A DNA stretch of 11,064 bases, taken from NCBI GenBank assembly GCA_024643585.1, contig JAHEMP010000055.1, positions 1-11,064 of the forward strand, given 5' to 3'. The notes below the pieces were generated by a model. It ran no database searches and was not told the DNA's origin. It was given only the letters and a program-made list of their open reading frames with translations. This DNA is from Crocinitomicaceae bacterium. GTDB taxonomy: Bacteria; Bacteroidota; Bacteroidia; Flavobacteriales_D; Crocinitomicaceae. Positions 1 through 6,256 of the stretch are shown here, piece by piece; position 1 is the first letter of the stretch; each line of letters begins with the position of its first letter. The translations under genes and the position numbers were made by a program.

Positions 1-116
1 GGGAAGAATACGAAGGAATTCAAGCTGATATTTTTGATCATCTATTTGCCGTAATTCATCATTTTGAATTGGCTGTTTTTGAACGCCCAACGGGTAGTGA
101 TTTTAGGAAATCATAA
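1..116 (+). CDS. C-terminal end of a probable mechanosensitive ion channel (MscS superfamily, YbdG-like), partial
   Basis: Only the last 37 codons are in the window, read in frame from base 3 to a TAA at 114-116; the 5' part is off the left edge. The peptide contains GIQADIFDHLFAVIHHFELA followed by VFERPTG. From memory this resembles the extreme C-terminus of YbdG-type MscS-family channels, where an 'IQADIFDHLLAV...F.L.VFQ.PTG' segment closes the cytoplasmic domain. Such channels sit in the inner membrane and release solutes on hypo-osmotic shock. The identification rests on this short motif only, with no membrane segment visible. The gene ends 13 bp from the end of the convergent AMP nucleosidase gene, and no terminator hairpin is visible between them. 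Confidence 0.6.
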   Translation, partial: EEYEGIQADIFDHLFAVIHHFELAVFERPTGSDFRKS

Positions 117-129
117 TCGATGCTAAGAA

Positions 130-900
130 TCAAAATCTAAGGTGCTTTACTGTATTTCCATTATTTATTAATTGTCGAAGAGATTCTATGCCAATTTCTA
201 AATGATTTTGAACGTAATTTACTGTTACATTAATGTCGCTTACTTCTGTTTTTACACCGTCTGGTGTCATAGGTTGATCACTGACCAAAAGTAAGGCGCC
301 AGTTGGGATTCTGTTTGCAAAGCCCACTGTAAATATGGTTGCTGTTTCCATGTCTATTGCCATGGCACGAATAGATTTCAAGTATTTCTTAAATTTATTA
401 TCGTGTTCCCATACCCGGCGATTTGTGGTGTAACATGTGCCTGTCCAATAGTCCAAAGAGCGATCACGAATTGTAGTAGAAATAGCTTTTTGCAATGCAA
501 ACGAAGGTAATGCTGGAACTTCTGCTTGCATATAATCGTTGCTTGTCCCTTCACCGCGAATGGCTGCAATGGGTAAAATTAAGTCACCAACAGCATTTTT
601 CTTTTTTAGTCCACCACATTTGCCTAAGAATAATGCGGCTTTGGGTTTTATGGCAGAAATTAAATCCATACAAGTAGCGGCAGAAGCACTTCCCATGCCA
701 AAATTTATTATTGTAATACCATCAGCCGTTGCGCAAGACATTGGCTTCCCTTTTCCGATAACCTCAACGTTATGATTTTTTGCAAATTGATCAACGTAAT
801 TTTGAAAATTGCAGATAAGGATGTACTCACCAAAATTTTCTAAACTCTCTCCTGTATATCTTGGCAACCAATTGGCGACAATTTCTTTTTTTGTTTTCAT
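130..900 (-). CDS. amn: AMP nucleosidase, short Bacteroidota form
   Basis: A 256-residue member of the nucleoside phosphorylase/hydrolase (PNP/UDP) fold that should hydrolyse AMP to adenine and ribose 5-phosphate in the cytoplasm, adjusting the adenylate pool. Visible landmarks are a glycine-rich phosphate-binding segment NFGMGSASAA (residues 66-75), FLGKCGGL (91-98), AIDMETATIF (181-190) with the ribose-binding Met-Glu pair, and VSDQPMTPDG (206-215). Asp208 in that last segment is the likely catalytic acid, equivalent to the conserved Asp of E. coli Amn. E. coli Amn is about 480 residues with an extra N-terminal regulatory domain. This protein consists essentially of the catalytic domain, which is the usual Bacteroidota form, so its length is not evidence of truncation. 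The ATG (898-900, complement) opens on MKTKKEIVANW, directly before the conserved region. It is divergent from the small secreted protein at 990. A more general purine nucleoside phosphorylase is the main alternative. Confidence 0.88.
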   Translation of the reverse strand: MKTKKEIVANWLPRYTGESLENFGEYILICNFQNYVDQFAKNHNVEVIGKGKPMSCATADGITIINFGMGSASAATCMDLISAIKPKAALFLGKCGGLKKKNAVGDLILPIAAIRGEGTSNDYMQAEVPALPSFALQKAISTTIRDRSLDYWTGTCYTTNRRVWEHDNKFKKYLKSIRAMAIDMETATIFTVGFANRIPTGALLLVSDQPMTPDGVKTEVSDINVTVNYVQNHLEIGIESLRQLINNGNTVKHLRF

Positions 901-949
901 GTATTGAAGATAGGGAATTCGAAACTCATCTAACGTTAATTCTTAGTTA

Positions 950-970
950 AATTGTTTTCGCTTAACAATT
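950..970. promoter_or_regulatory. 7-bp inverted repeat, possible operator in the divergent gap
   Basis: AATTGTT (950-956) and AACAATT (964-970) form a perfect inverted repeat with a 7-bp spacer, giving a 21-bp dyad. It lies in the 89-bp gap between the divergently read amn and the small secreted protein, 7 bp upstream of the -7-like element at 978. That position would suit a regulator or an upstream promoter feature. The sequence is AT-rich and short, so chance is a real possibility. No specific regulator is recognised. Confidence 0.3.
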
Positions 971-977
971 CAAACGA

Positions 978-985
978 TAGATTTG
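978..985 (+). promoter_or_regulatory. Bacteroidota -7 promoter element (TAGATTTG) before the small secreted protein
   Basis: TAGATTTG matches the Bacteroidota sigma-A -7 consensus TAnnTTTG exactly. It ends 4 bp before the ATG at 990, so transcription would begin at or just beyond the start codon and the message would be leaderless or nearly so. The nearest upstream TTG (952-954) is spaced about 23 bp away, longer than the usual 19 or so, so the -33 part is weak. Confidence 0.45.
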
Positions 986-989
986 TGTC

Positions 990-1334
990 ATGAAGTTTTC
1001 AATCGCATTATTTTTATTGTCCATTTCCTTTTGTCTAAAAGCAAATGAATCGGTCGAGAAAACAGATAAACTTTTTCATTTAGAACATGTATCCAGTTCA
1101 AATTTAGATAAACCTTCGGTTGTCGATGATTTATTTTGTCTTTTCTTGCTTGAAAATAATGAAGATGAATTCGAAAATAAGCAAAAGTTTTTCGAGTCAA
1201 TTGTTTCTGTACAAAAACTTGATTTAGCTTGTCAAGTTTTTAAACATACACGTTTTCAGGCTGTTATCATAAAAAAACCTTCTTTTCATAACAAAATTTC
1301 ACTTTTTCTTTTTTACTCTAAAATACTCAGGTAG
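990..1334 (+). CDS. Small secreted protein of unknown function
   Basis: I do not recognise this 114-residue protein. Residues 1-18 look like a Sec signal peptide: Lys2, a hydrophobic core (IALFLLSISFCL) and a likely cut after LKA, before NES. The mature part begins polar and charged, has an acidic patch ENNEDEFENK (55-64), cysteines at 50 and 81, and a hydrophobic stretch near the end (ISLFLFYS, 103-110). No lipobox, metal motif or known fold is evident. The ORF is real-looking in that it starts with a signal sequence immediately after a -7 promoter element and is co-oriented with the porin 69 bp downstream. It may therefore be an envelope protein linked to that porin, but this is inference from position alone. 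It could also be a decayed or taxon-restricted gene. Confidence 0.55.
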   Translation: MKFSIALFLLSISFCLKANESVEKTDKLFHLEHVSSSNLDKPSVVDDLFCLFLLENNEDEFENKQKFFESIVSVQKLDLACQVFKHTRFQAVIIKKPSFHNKISLFLFYSKILR

Positions 1335-1403
1335 AGATAGTAGAATTTATTCCAATATCTGTTTTGGAAATAGAATTTTACGAATTAAATAAAAAGAAGA
1401 AAA

Positions 1404-2726
1404 ATGAAAAATTCAATAATATTATGTTTGCTGTTGCACAGTGGGTTGCATGCGCAAGTCAAATTAAAAGACTACAAATTACCTGAAATAAAAAAAAACC
1501 TAAATGAATCCGGATCTCTTTTTATTAAGGCTGGAATGGTGGCCCAGTTTTGGGGTCGTTACAACGAAAGCAATAATGGAACGACAGTAGACGGTTATCT
1601 TCAGAAGAACACCTCGGATATTGCAATACGTCGTTTGAGATTCAATGTTTATGGACAGTTAACCGATCGAATTGCGTTTCATGTTCAATTTGGTCAGAAC
1701 AACTTTTCTTATTTATCCAAACAACAAACGGGTAGTTTTTTTCATGATGCTTTAGGTGAATATAAAATATCCAAGAAAGGATTTTTAACTCTTGGCTCGG
1801 GTTTAACAGGATACAGCGGTTTATTGCGCTATGCCGCACCAAGTGTCGGGTCAATATTGAGCTTAGACGCCCCACTTTATCAGCAAGTTACGAATGGAAT
1901 TAACGATCAGTTTTTGAGAAAGTTAAGTGTTTATGCAAAAGGTCAACTATATGGATTAGATTATCGGATTGCCCTGACAAAGCCAATGTCCGCTTTAAAT
2001 TCAACTGTGTCCTTTCCAGCTTTAAATTCAAGTCAATCGGTTTTTTCACTTAAACCTCCGAAATGGCAGCAACAAGCCTATTTAAATTACCAGTTTTTTG
2101 ATAAAGAAAGCAATGCATTAGGTTATGAAACAGGTACATATTTAGGCAAAAAGAAAATTTTGAATTTAGGTGCGGGGATAATTCATCAACAAGATGCGAT
2201 GTGGATGCTTAAAAATGGAACGGATACCGTTTCATCAGATATGACGTTATACGGTATCGATCTTTTTACAGAAATTCCATTATCTGAAAGACACAATGCG
2301 GTGACGGTTTATGTTGCTTGGAGTGATTATAATTTAGGAACAAATTTTATTAGAAATCTGGGGGTGATGAACCCAGCAAACGGATCAATTGCTGGGCAAT
2401 CTTTAGCTGGCGGAGGAAACGCAATTCCATTAATTGGCACGGGTCAAACACTTTACACACAAATTGGTTATAAGTTTAAGGATAACCTATTGCCGGAAAA
2501 TGGTACATTTCAAGTGTACGCTAATATGCAAAATTCAAGTTATCAATATTTAGCGCAAAAAATGCTAATGTATGAAGCTGGAATAAATTGGTTAATACAT
2601 GGGACACATGGAGCGAAGTTGACTTTTGGCATACAAAACAGACCCGTTTTTCAATCCATACAAATGGAAAATCGAGAAATATCGCGAAAAAATATGTTCG
2701 TACTCCAATATCAGATTTCAATTTAA
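1404..2726 (+). CDS. Outer-membrane porin, phosphate-selective porin O/P-like (Porin_O_P family)
   Basis: A 440-residue secreted protein expected to form a beta-barrel channel in the outer membrane. Residues 1-17 are a signal peptide ending LHA before QVKLKDYK. The mature protein has the alternating-polarity strands typical of a barrel throughout. Near its N-terminus is the segment SDIAIRRLRFNVYGQL (71-86), which resembles the conserved 'RR.R....G.L' stretch at the start of Porin_O_P barrels, followed by IAFHVQFGQ. A glycine-rich loop (GSIAGQSLAGGGNAIPLIGT, roughly 327-346) precedes further strands, and the chain ends in the strand-like MFVLQYQISI. Substrate cannot be told from sequence; phosphate selectivity is a family name, not a demonstrated property here. 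The start follows an A-rich leader (AAAAAGAAGAAAA) with only a weak purine-rich ribosome-binding signal. Confidence 0.72.
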   Translation: MKNSIILCLLLHSGLHAQVKLKDYKLPEIKKNLNESGSLFIKAGMVAQFWGRYNESNNGTTVDGYLQKNTSDIAIRRLRFNVYGQLTDRIAFHVQFGQNNFSYLSKQQTGSFFHDALGEYKISKKGFLTLGSGLTGYSGLLRYAAPSVGSILSLDAPLYQQVTNGINDQFLRKLSVYAKGQLYGLDYRIALTKPMSALNSTVSFPALNSSQSVFSLKPPKWQQQAYLNYQFFDKESNALGYETGTYLGKKKILNLGAGIIHQQDAMWMLKNGTDTVSSDMTLYGIDLFTEIPLSERHNAVTVYVAWSDYNLGTNFIRNLGVMNPANGSIAGQSLAGGGNAIPLIGTGQTLYTQIGYKFKDNLLPENGTFQVYANMQNSSYQYLAQKMLMYEAGINWLIHGTHGAKLTFGIQNRPVFQSIQMENREISRKNMFVLQYQISI

Positions 2727-2739
2727 AGCTATTTAAATT
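2720..2739. terminator. AT-only hairpin at the porin stop codon, weak terminator candidate
   Basis: AATTTAAA (2720-2727), loop GCTA, and TTTAAATT (2732-2739) form a perfect 8-bp stem straddling the porin stop codon (2724-2726). The stem contains no G:C pair and has only a one-T continuation rather than a T-tract, so it would be a poor intrinsic terminator. It is the only obvious hairpin at the 3' end of the gene. The 217-bp gap to the next gene otherwise holds only the promoter element at 2920. Confidence 0.22.
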
Positions 2740-2919
2740 TAAGGTTGGAAGAGGTACTTACATATTCGAAGCAGGAATTTGTTTTGTCCAAGTCTAATTA
2801 TCAAATAGATCAAGGTCAAAGGAAATTTCGATAGAGTAAGAGAAATCGGCGCTATTTAAACTAAGATTTTTTAACGAAATGGAGCGAATGTAAATCGTTA
2901 TTACTTATAGATAATTGGT

Positions 2920-2927
2920 TACCTTTG
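2920..2927 (+). promoter_or_regulatory. Bacteroidota -7 promoter element (TACCTTTG) of the FKBP operon
   Basis: TACCTTTG is an exact match to the TAnnTTTG -7 consensus of Bacteroidota housekeeping promoters and sits 16 bp upstream of the ATG at 2944. The transcript leader would be only about 10 nt, A-rich and without a Shine-Dalgarno sequence, as is common in the phylum. No convincing -33 TTTG is seen at the usual distance. Confidence 0.6.
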
Positions 2928-2943
2928 CCCAAAAATTAAAAGA

Positions 2944-3546
2944 ATGACAGAAGACATTAAAGCAGTTAGTTACTGTGTAGGAATGAGCCTCGCGGGTAGC
3001 TTAATGCAACAAAATTTACAAGGAATTTCTCCTGAAGTAATGGCTGAAGCTGTTGGAGATGCTTTTCAAGGAAAACCATCCAAATACACACCAGAACAAG
3101 CGAATGAAATTATTCAAAACTACCTTAACGTAGCAATCGAAGAACAATTCAAAGCGAATAAACAGGCCGGTGAGAAATTTTTGGCTGATAATTTTAAAAA
3201 GGCCGGGGTTCAAACTACCGTTTCGGGATTGCAATACGAAATAATTGAAGAAGGAAAAGGAAAAACTCCAAGTCCAACAAGTCAAGTGACTGTTCATTAC
3301 CACGGCACTTTATTGGATGGATCTGTTTTCGATAGTTCGGTGGAACGCAATTCTCCAGCAACGTTTGGTGTTAATCAAGTTATCCCAGGATGGACGGAAG
3401 CTTTGCAGTTAATGAAGGAAGGTTCAAAATACCGTCTGTACATACCTCAAGAATTGGCCTACGGTCAACAACCGCATCCAGGCGGACCAATACAACCATA
3501 CATGGCGTTAATTTTTGACGTTGAACTATTAGAAGTAAAATCATGA
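2944..3546 (+). CDS. FKBP-type peptidyl-prolyl cis-trans isomerase, FklB/Mip-like
   Basis: A 200-residue isomerase that should catalyse cis-trans isomerisation at prolyl bonds. An N-terminal FKBP_N-type dimerisation region (about 4-44, starting DIKAVSYCVGMSLAGSL) is followed by a helical linker (50-85) and a C-terminal FKBP_C domain (about 95-198). The FKBP12 active-site positions are well kept: Tyr119 in VHYHGTLLDG, Phe129-Asp130 in SVFDSS, Phe141, Val146-Ile147 and Trp150 in QVIPGW, Tyr173 in LAYG, and Phe191 in LIFDVELL. Size and architecture match E. coli FklB (206 residues). There is no signal peptide or lipobox, so a cytoplasmic location is expected, unlike secreted Mip proteins. It is the first gene of an operon: its TGA overlaps the ATG of the next gene in an ATGA. 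Confidence 0.92.
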   Translation: MTEDIKAVSYCVGMSLAGSLMQQNLQGISPEVMAEAVGDAFQGKPSKYTPEQANEIIQNYLNVAIEEQFKANKQAGEKFLADNFKKAGVQTTVSGLQYEIIEEGKGKTPSPTSQVTVHYHGTLLDGSVFDSSVERNSPATFGVNQVIPGWTEALQLMKEGSKYRLYIPQELAYGQQPHPGGPIQPYMALIFDVELLEVKS

Positions 3547-4463
3547 GAAAAATAGCATTTGTTGCTTTAGTGGCAATATTAGCGTCTTGCGGAAGCAAAA
3601 ACGCAGAAGAGACAATTGTTTTAAAAACATTCAAAGACAAATTGTCCTATAGTTTAGGTGCTGAGCAGGCAAAAATGATAACGGAAGCAGGTGATCCCAA
3701 TTTGGACCGTCTGAATTTCGATGATATTGTTTTAGGTTTCAACAGCAACTTGAATGCAAAAGAGGCAGTTGATGCGGATTGCAGAAATTCATTGACAAAA
3801 TTATATGGACCTTATGGTCAGGATTTTGACACGGCATTCGTGAAAAAAGGTTCTTTTTGCATTGGGCGTATCGCTGGTTCAGTATTTTATACTGGCTGGA
3901 GTAAAAAAGGAGTGTTAGATCAAATCGATTTGGAAATGGCCAAAACAGGCTTCAAGCATGCTCTATTGAAGAAAGATACTTTGGTTGACAAGCAAGTTAG
4001 TATGAAAATGATGACTGATTTCTTAGTTTCTGTCAACAAAAAAAGCGGTGATAAAATGCTAGCAGCTGCGAAAAAACGACCTAACACACGAGTTATTGAT
4101 GGTGGAATCGTTTTGGAAACTATTTCTGAAGGTACCGGAGGAACACCAACTGCGACTTCCGACATTGCAGCGAATTATATTTTGACAAGTTCAGAAGGCG
4201 ATACTATTGAAAACTCTTTTCAATACAAAGCCCAAAATGGGCAGGACATTCCAGCAATGAATTTAGGACAAGTTATACAAGGTTGGACTATTGCATTCCA
4301 ACAGATGAAAAAAGGAGGTAAATACAGAATATTTGTTCCTTGGAACTTAGCGTATGGTGAACAAAGAAATTGCGAGTCTTTGACTTTCTATATTGAATTT
4401 AACGATTTTGGACCTCAAGGTTCTTTGAAGAAGGAAGAACCACAAATGATGGGGCAACAATAA
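3543..4463 (+). CDS. FKBP-fold lipoprotein with degenerate isomerase site
   Basis: A 306-residue envelope lipoprotein related to its upstream neighbour. Residues 1-16 are a lipoprotein signal with lipobox LASC; Cys16 would be lipidated. Two consecutive stretches resemble FKBP_N dimerisation helices: 32-70 (DKLSYSLGAEQAKMI ... FDDIVLGFNSNL) and 103-142 (GSFCIGRIAGSVFYTGW ... AKTGFKHAL). The C-terminal FKBP_C domain (about 185-288) keeps Tyr212, Val244-Ile245-Trp248 (QVIQGW) and Tyr271 (LAYG). However, the Phe-Asp pair of the active site is replaced by Ile222-Glu223 (DTIENSF). The loop after LAYGEQ is also several residues shorter than in the upstream protein, lacking the HPGGPIQP-like stretch. 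Isomerase activity is therefore uncertain; a chaperone or binding role is possible. The four-base overlap implies translational coupling. GldI of gliding Flavobacteria is also an FKBP lipoprotein, but the altered active site and tandem N-terminal region argue against a simple GldI assignment. Confidence 0.85.
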   Translation: MRKIAFVALVAILASCGSKNAEETIVLKTFKDKLSYSLGAEQAKMITEAGDPNLDRLNFDDIVLGFNSNLNAKEAVDADCRNSLTKLYGPYGQDFDTAFVKKGSFCIGRIAGSVFYTGWSKKGVLDQIDLEMAKTGFKHALLKKDTLVDKQVSMKMMTDFLVSVNKKSGDKMLAAAKKRPNTRVIDGGIVLETISEGTGGTPTATSDIAANYILTSSEGDTIENSFQYKAQNGQDIPAMNLGQVIQGWTIAFQQMKKGGKYRIFVPWNLAYGEQRNCESLTFYIEFNDFGPQGSLKKEEPQMMGQQ

Positions 4464-4473
4464 ATAACACAAT

Positions 4474-4517
4474 TTCATAAAAAAAGGAGACTTAATTAGG
4501 TCTCCTTTTTTTATGAA
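4474..4517. terminator. Bidirectional intrinsic terminator
   Basis: TTCATAAAAAAAGGAGAC (4474-4491) pairs perfectly with GTCTCCTTTTTTTATGAA (4500-4517), an 18-bp stem closed by the 8-nt loop TTAATTAG. The stem has a GC-containing core (GGAGAC/GTCTCC) and a T7 tract on either strand, so it can terminate transcription from both sides. It lies 11 bp after the FKBP lipoprotein stop and 12 bp before the end of the convergent gene at 4530, and so serves both. Confidence 0.93.
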
Positions 4518-4529
4518 TATAATTTCCGT

Positions 4530-5054
4530 TTACAATAATTCTTGGAATTCTTTTTTTAAGTATTCAACTGCAATTTCAGACGGCAGTTCTCCAACTTCCC
4601 CAACTATTTCAAATATTTTCCCCGCTAAATCGGTGGACATACTTAAATCATTCATTTGTTGTCCGGCCAAATTAATGATTTTTAAAGTCTCGTCTTTGGC
4701 GCTTTTCAAAATTTTCCAAGCATCGATTGATACAAAAAGTTGTTGTGTAACATTGTGGTCAAACTCTTCACGTACCGCTTTGATAAGTTCGGATTGAAAT
4801 ACTTTTGCTGGAAATGCAGGATTGTGAATTCTCATTACAAGGGAATTGGGGTTGATTCTTTCTAGTAAAAGAATAGATCTTTGATAGGCCTCCATTCGTT
4901 CAGATAAAAAGTTTTGACTCTTGATAGGCTTTTTATATTCCAATTGTGCTCTTCGCATTTCTTTTTCACTTTGTTTCTTCAGAAACAATGCGGTTGTCAT
5001 AAAAACCACCAATGCCGGAAGAATTGAAACAATTATTTGAACTGTAATATCCAT
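4530..5054 (-). CDS. Small membrane-anchored protein of a Bacteroidota-specific family (DUF7935-like)
   Basis: A 174-residue protein with one N-terminal membrane segment (about 5-25, VQIIVSILPALVVFMTTALFL) followed by a basic stop (KKQSEKEMRR) and a mainly helical soluble domain. That topology suggests an anchor with the bulk in the cytoplasm. Conserved-looking blocks are RMEAYQRSILLLERINPNSL (53-72) and EFDHNVTQQLFVSIDAWKIL (97-116). These match my memory of short flavobacterial proteins now grouped as DUF7935 ('LQAYERLTLFLERI.P', 'EFEHN..QQ.Y.S...W'); the family number should be confirmed. No catalytic motif is apparent and the function is unknown. The ATG at 5052-5054 (complement) is supported by a -7 promoter element 21 bp upstream and by the membrane segment starting almost immediately. 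It is transcribed alone and ends at the shared terminator. Confidence 0.8.
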   Translation of the reverse strand: MDITVQIIVSILPALVVFMTTALFLKKQSEKEMRRAQLEYKKPIKSQNFLSERMEAYQRSILLLERINPNSLVMRIHNPAFPAKVFQSELIKAVREEFDHNVTQQLFVSIDAWKILKSAKDETLKIINLAGQQMNDLSMSTDLAGKIFEIVGEVGELPSEIAVEYLKKEFQELL

Positions 5055-5075
5055 TTTGAAATAAATTTGATTTTA

Positions 5076-5083
5076 CAAATATA
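5076..5083 (-). promoter_or_regulatory. Bacteroidota -7 promoter element (TATATTTG on the - strand)
   Basis: Read on the minus strand this is TATATTTG, an exact TAnnTTTG match ending 21 nt before the start codon of the 4530-5054 gene. No clear TTTG -33 element is present about 19 bp further upstream. It lies in a 230-bp divergent gap that also holds a 7-bp hairpin (5149-5155 with 5165-5171) and a near-match TAGTTTTA (5251-5258) on the + strand, which may belong to the gene at 5285. Confidence 0.5.
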
Positions 5084-5284
5084 CTTGTATATCGGAGTAA
5101 TCAGTTTATGTTACCATTACTTTTACAATTGCATAAATTGATGAGCAGAATTTAGGAGGTATAGCTAAATTTACTTCCCTATGTTCACAAAAGACCATTG
5201 GATATTAGTTATCTAATTAATTATTTCAAAGATATTATTCATTTTTTATTTAGTTTTAGGTCAAATCAATTTCAAACTTGAGCG

Positions 5285-6070
5285 ATGAGAATTAATAAAC
5301 ATCTAGCAATGATATCGATATTAATAGGCTTTGGCCAATTTTCGATAGCACAAAATGACACGACAGCATACACAAAATCCGATTCTGTGCCAGTAATAAA
5401 AAAAATCACCCCGTTAAAAAAATATACTTACAGAAAGTCAACGGGTATAAACGCAGTCTATTCGTTACCATTAGGTCATTTTGGATCAACAGACCTATCT
5501 ACAGGCGGATTTGCGTCTCCTGGTTGGGGTATTGGGTTTGATAATCGGAGTTTTGTAGCAAAAGGCTTTTATTTTGTATCGAAATCTACCTACAGTTGGC
5601 TCGATCTTGATAATGAAGCCCTCATGAGAGCTCTTGATAAACGATTAGCCGCAGACGGGTTTATAGGAACAACAACGAGTGTAACAGGTGGCCAATACAG
5701 ACCCTTTTTTACGACAATCGGTCTAGGTAAGGATTTTTATATTAATCAAAGAATCCAGGTGGGAATTACGGCACAATTGGGTGTTTTATACACTTCTTTT
5801 AAGTCATTTGAAATTGATGCGTATGATGCTGGAGGCAACCTTTTTTATTCAGATGTTTTGAAATTTGATCCAGACTTTGCCTTTGCCTATAATTTTGGAG
5901 CAACCTTTAATTTCTTTCTCATACCAGAAGTATTAGCCTTTCATTTGGAGGGTAACTATACAGCCGCAAATACAGATTCTTATTTGCGATCGGGACTTTT
6001 AAAACCAATTAAGGCAAATGAAAATTTGCAATTGTTCAACATTAACTTCGGTTTTATTTTCTGCAGATAA
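5285..6070 (+). CDS. Secreted outer-membrane beta-barrel protein, function unknown
   Basis: A 261-residue protein with a signal peptide (residues 1-22, ending SIA before QNDTTAY). A polar, Lys-rich linker (about 24-50, with VIKKITPLKKYTYRK) is followed by strands of alternating hydrophobic and polar residues: INAVYSLPLGHFG, PGWGIGFDNRSFV, FYFVSKSTYSWLDL, FFTTIGLGKDFYI, RIQVGITAQLGVLYTSF, FAYNFGATFNFFLI, LAFHLEGNYTA and a terminal LFNINFGFIFC. This pattern and size fit an 8- to 10-strand outer-membrane barrel of the 'porin family / OMP_b-brl' kind common in Bacteroidota, used as a structural or small-channel protein. The chain ends in Cys-Arg rather than an aromatic residue. No substrate or partner is indicated. 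It is monocistronic, with its own terminator immediately downstream. Confidence 0.7.
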   Translation: MRINKHLAMISILIGFGQFSIAQNDTTAYTKSDSVPVIKKITPLKKYTYRKSTGINAVYSLPLGHFGSTDLSTGGFASPGWGIGFDNRSFVAKGFYFVSKSTYSWLDLDNEALMRALDKRLAADGFIGTTTSVTGGQYRPFFTTIGLGKDFYINQRIQVGITAQLGVLYTSFKSFEIDAYDAGGNLFYSDVLKFDPDFAFAYNFGATFNFFLIPEVLAFHLEGNYTAANTDSYLRSGLLKPIKANENLQLFNINFGFIFCR

Positions 6071-6090
6071 AAGCAAAGAGGAAAATTTTG

Positions 6091-6124
6091 AAAAGGGTAG
6101 ATGATCATTCATTTACCCTTTTTT
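6091..6124 (+). terminator. Intrinsic terminator after the beta-barrel gene
   Basis: Bases 6091-6104 (AAAAGGGTAGATGA) pair with 6109-6122 (TCATTTACCCTTTT) around the tetraloop TCAT: 14 pairs, one of them a G-U wobble, with a GGG/CCC core. The 3' arm runs into a T6 tract (6119-6124). It begins 20 bp after the stop codon of the preceding gene. Confidence 0.88.
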
Positions 6125-6229
6125 GCGGTATTCATTTTTATAATGATAGTATTTTGCTACTTGATCTTTTTAACAATTGAAACTTCATTAACGGAGCCGT
6201 GGTATCGGATTTAGAATGTCATTTTTCCG

Positions 6230-6237
6230 TATCCTTG
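6230..6237 (+). promoter_or_regulatory. Candidate -7 element (TATCCTTG) before the symporter gene
   Basis: TATCCTTG differs from TAnnTTTG at one position and ends 19 bp before the ATG at 6257. A TTTAG (6210-6214) lies 15 bp upstream and may serve as a weak -33 element. The strong terminator just upstream means the symporter gene needs its own promoter, which raises the plausibility of this site. Confidence 0.35.
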
Positions 6238-6256
6238 TAAAAACAGATATTTCAAA

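Noticed and set aside
495..775. Plus-strand open frames across 495-775
   Set aside because: They lie entirely inside the amn gene on the opposite strand, whose protein has clear conserved motifs; the plus-strand translations show no domain or signal.
2432..2450. TTGGCACGG inside the porin gene resembling a sigma-54 -24 element
   Set aside because: It lies within coding sequence and has no TTGC at the required -12 spacing.
5154..5213. AGGAGGT motif followed by a short ORF (ATG near 5180, 11 codons)
   Set aside because: The spacing of about 19 nt is too long for a Shine-Dalgarno, the phylum rarely uses one, and the peptide is too short and featureless to support.
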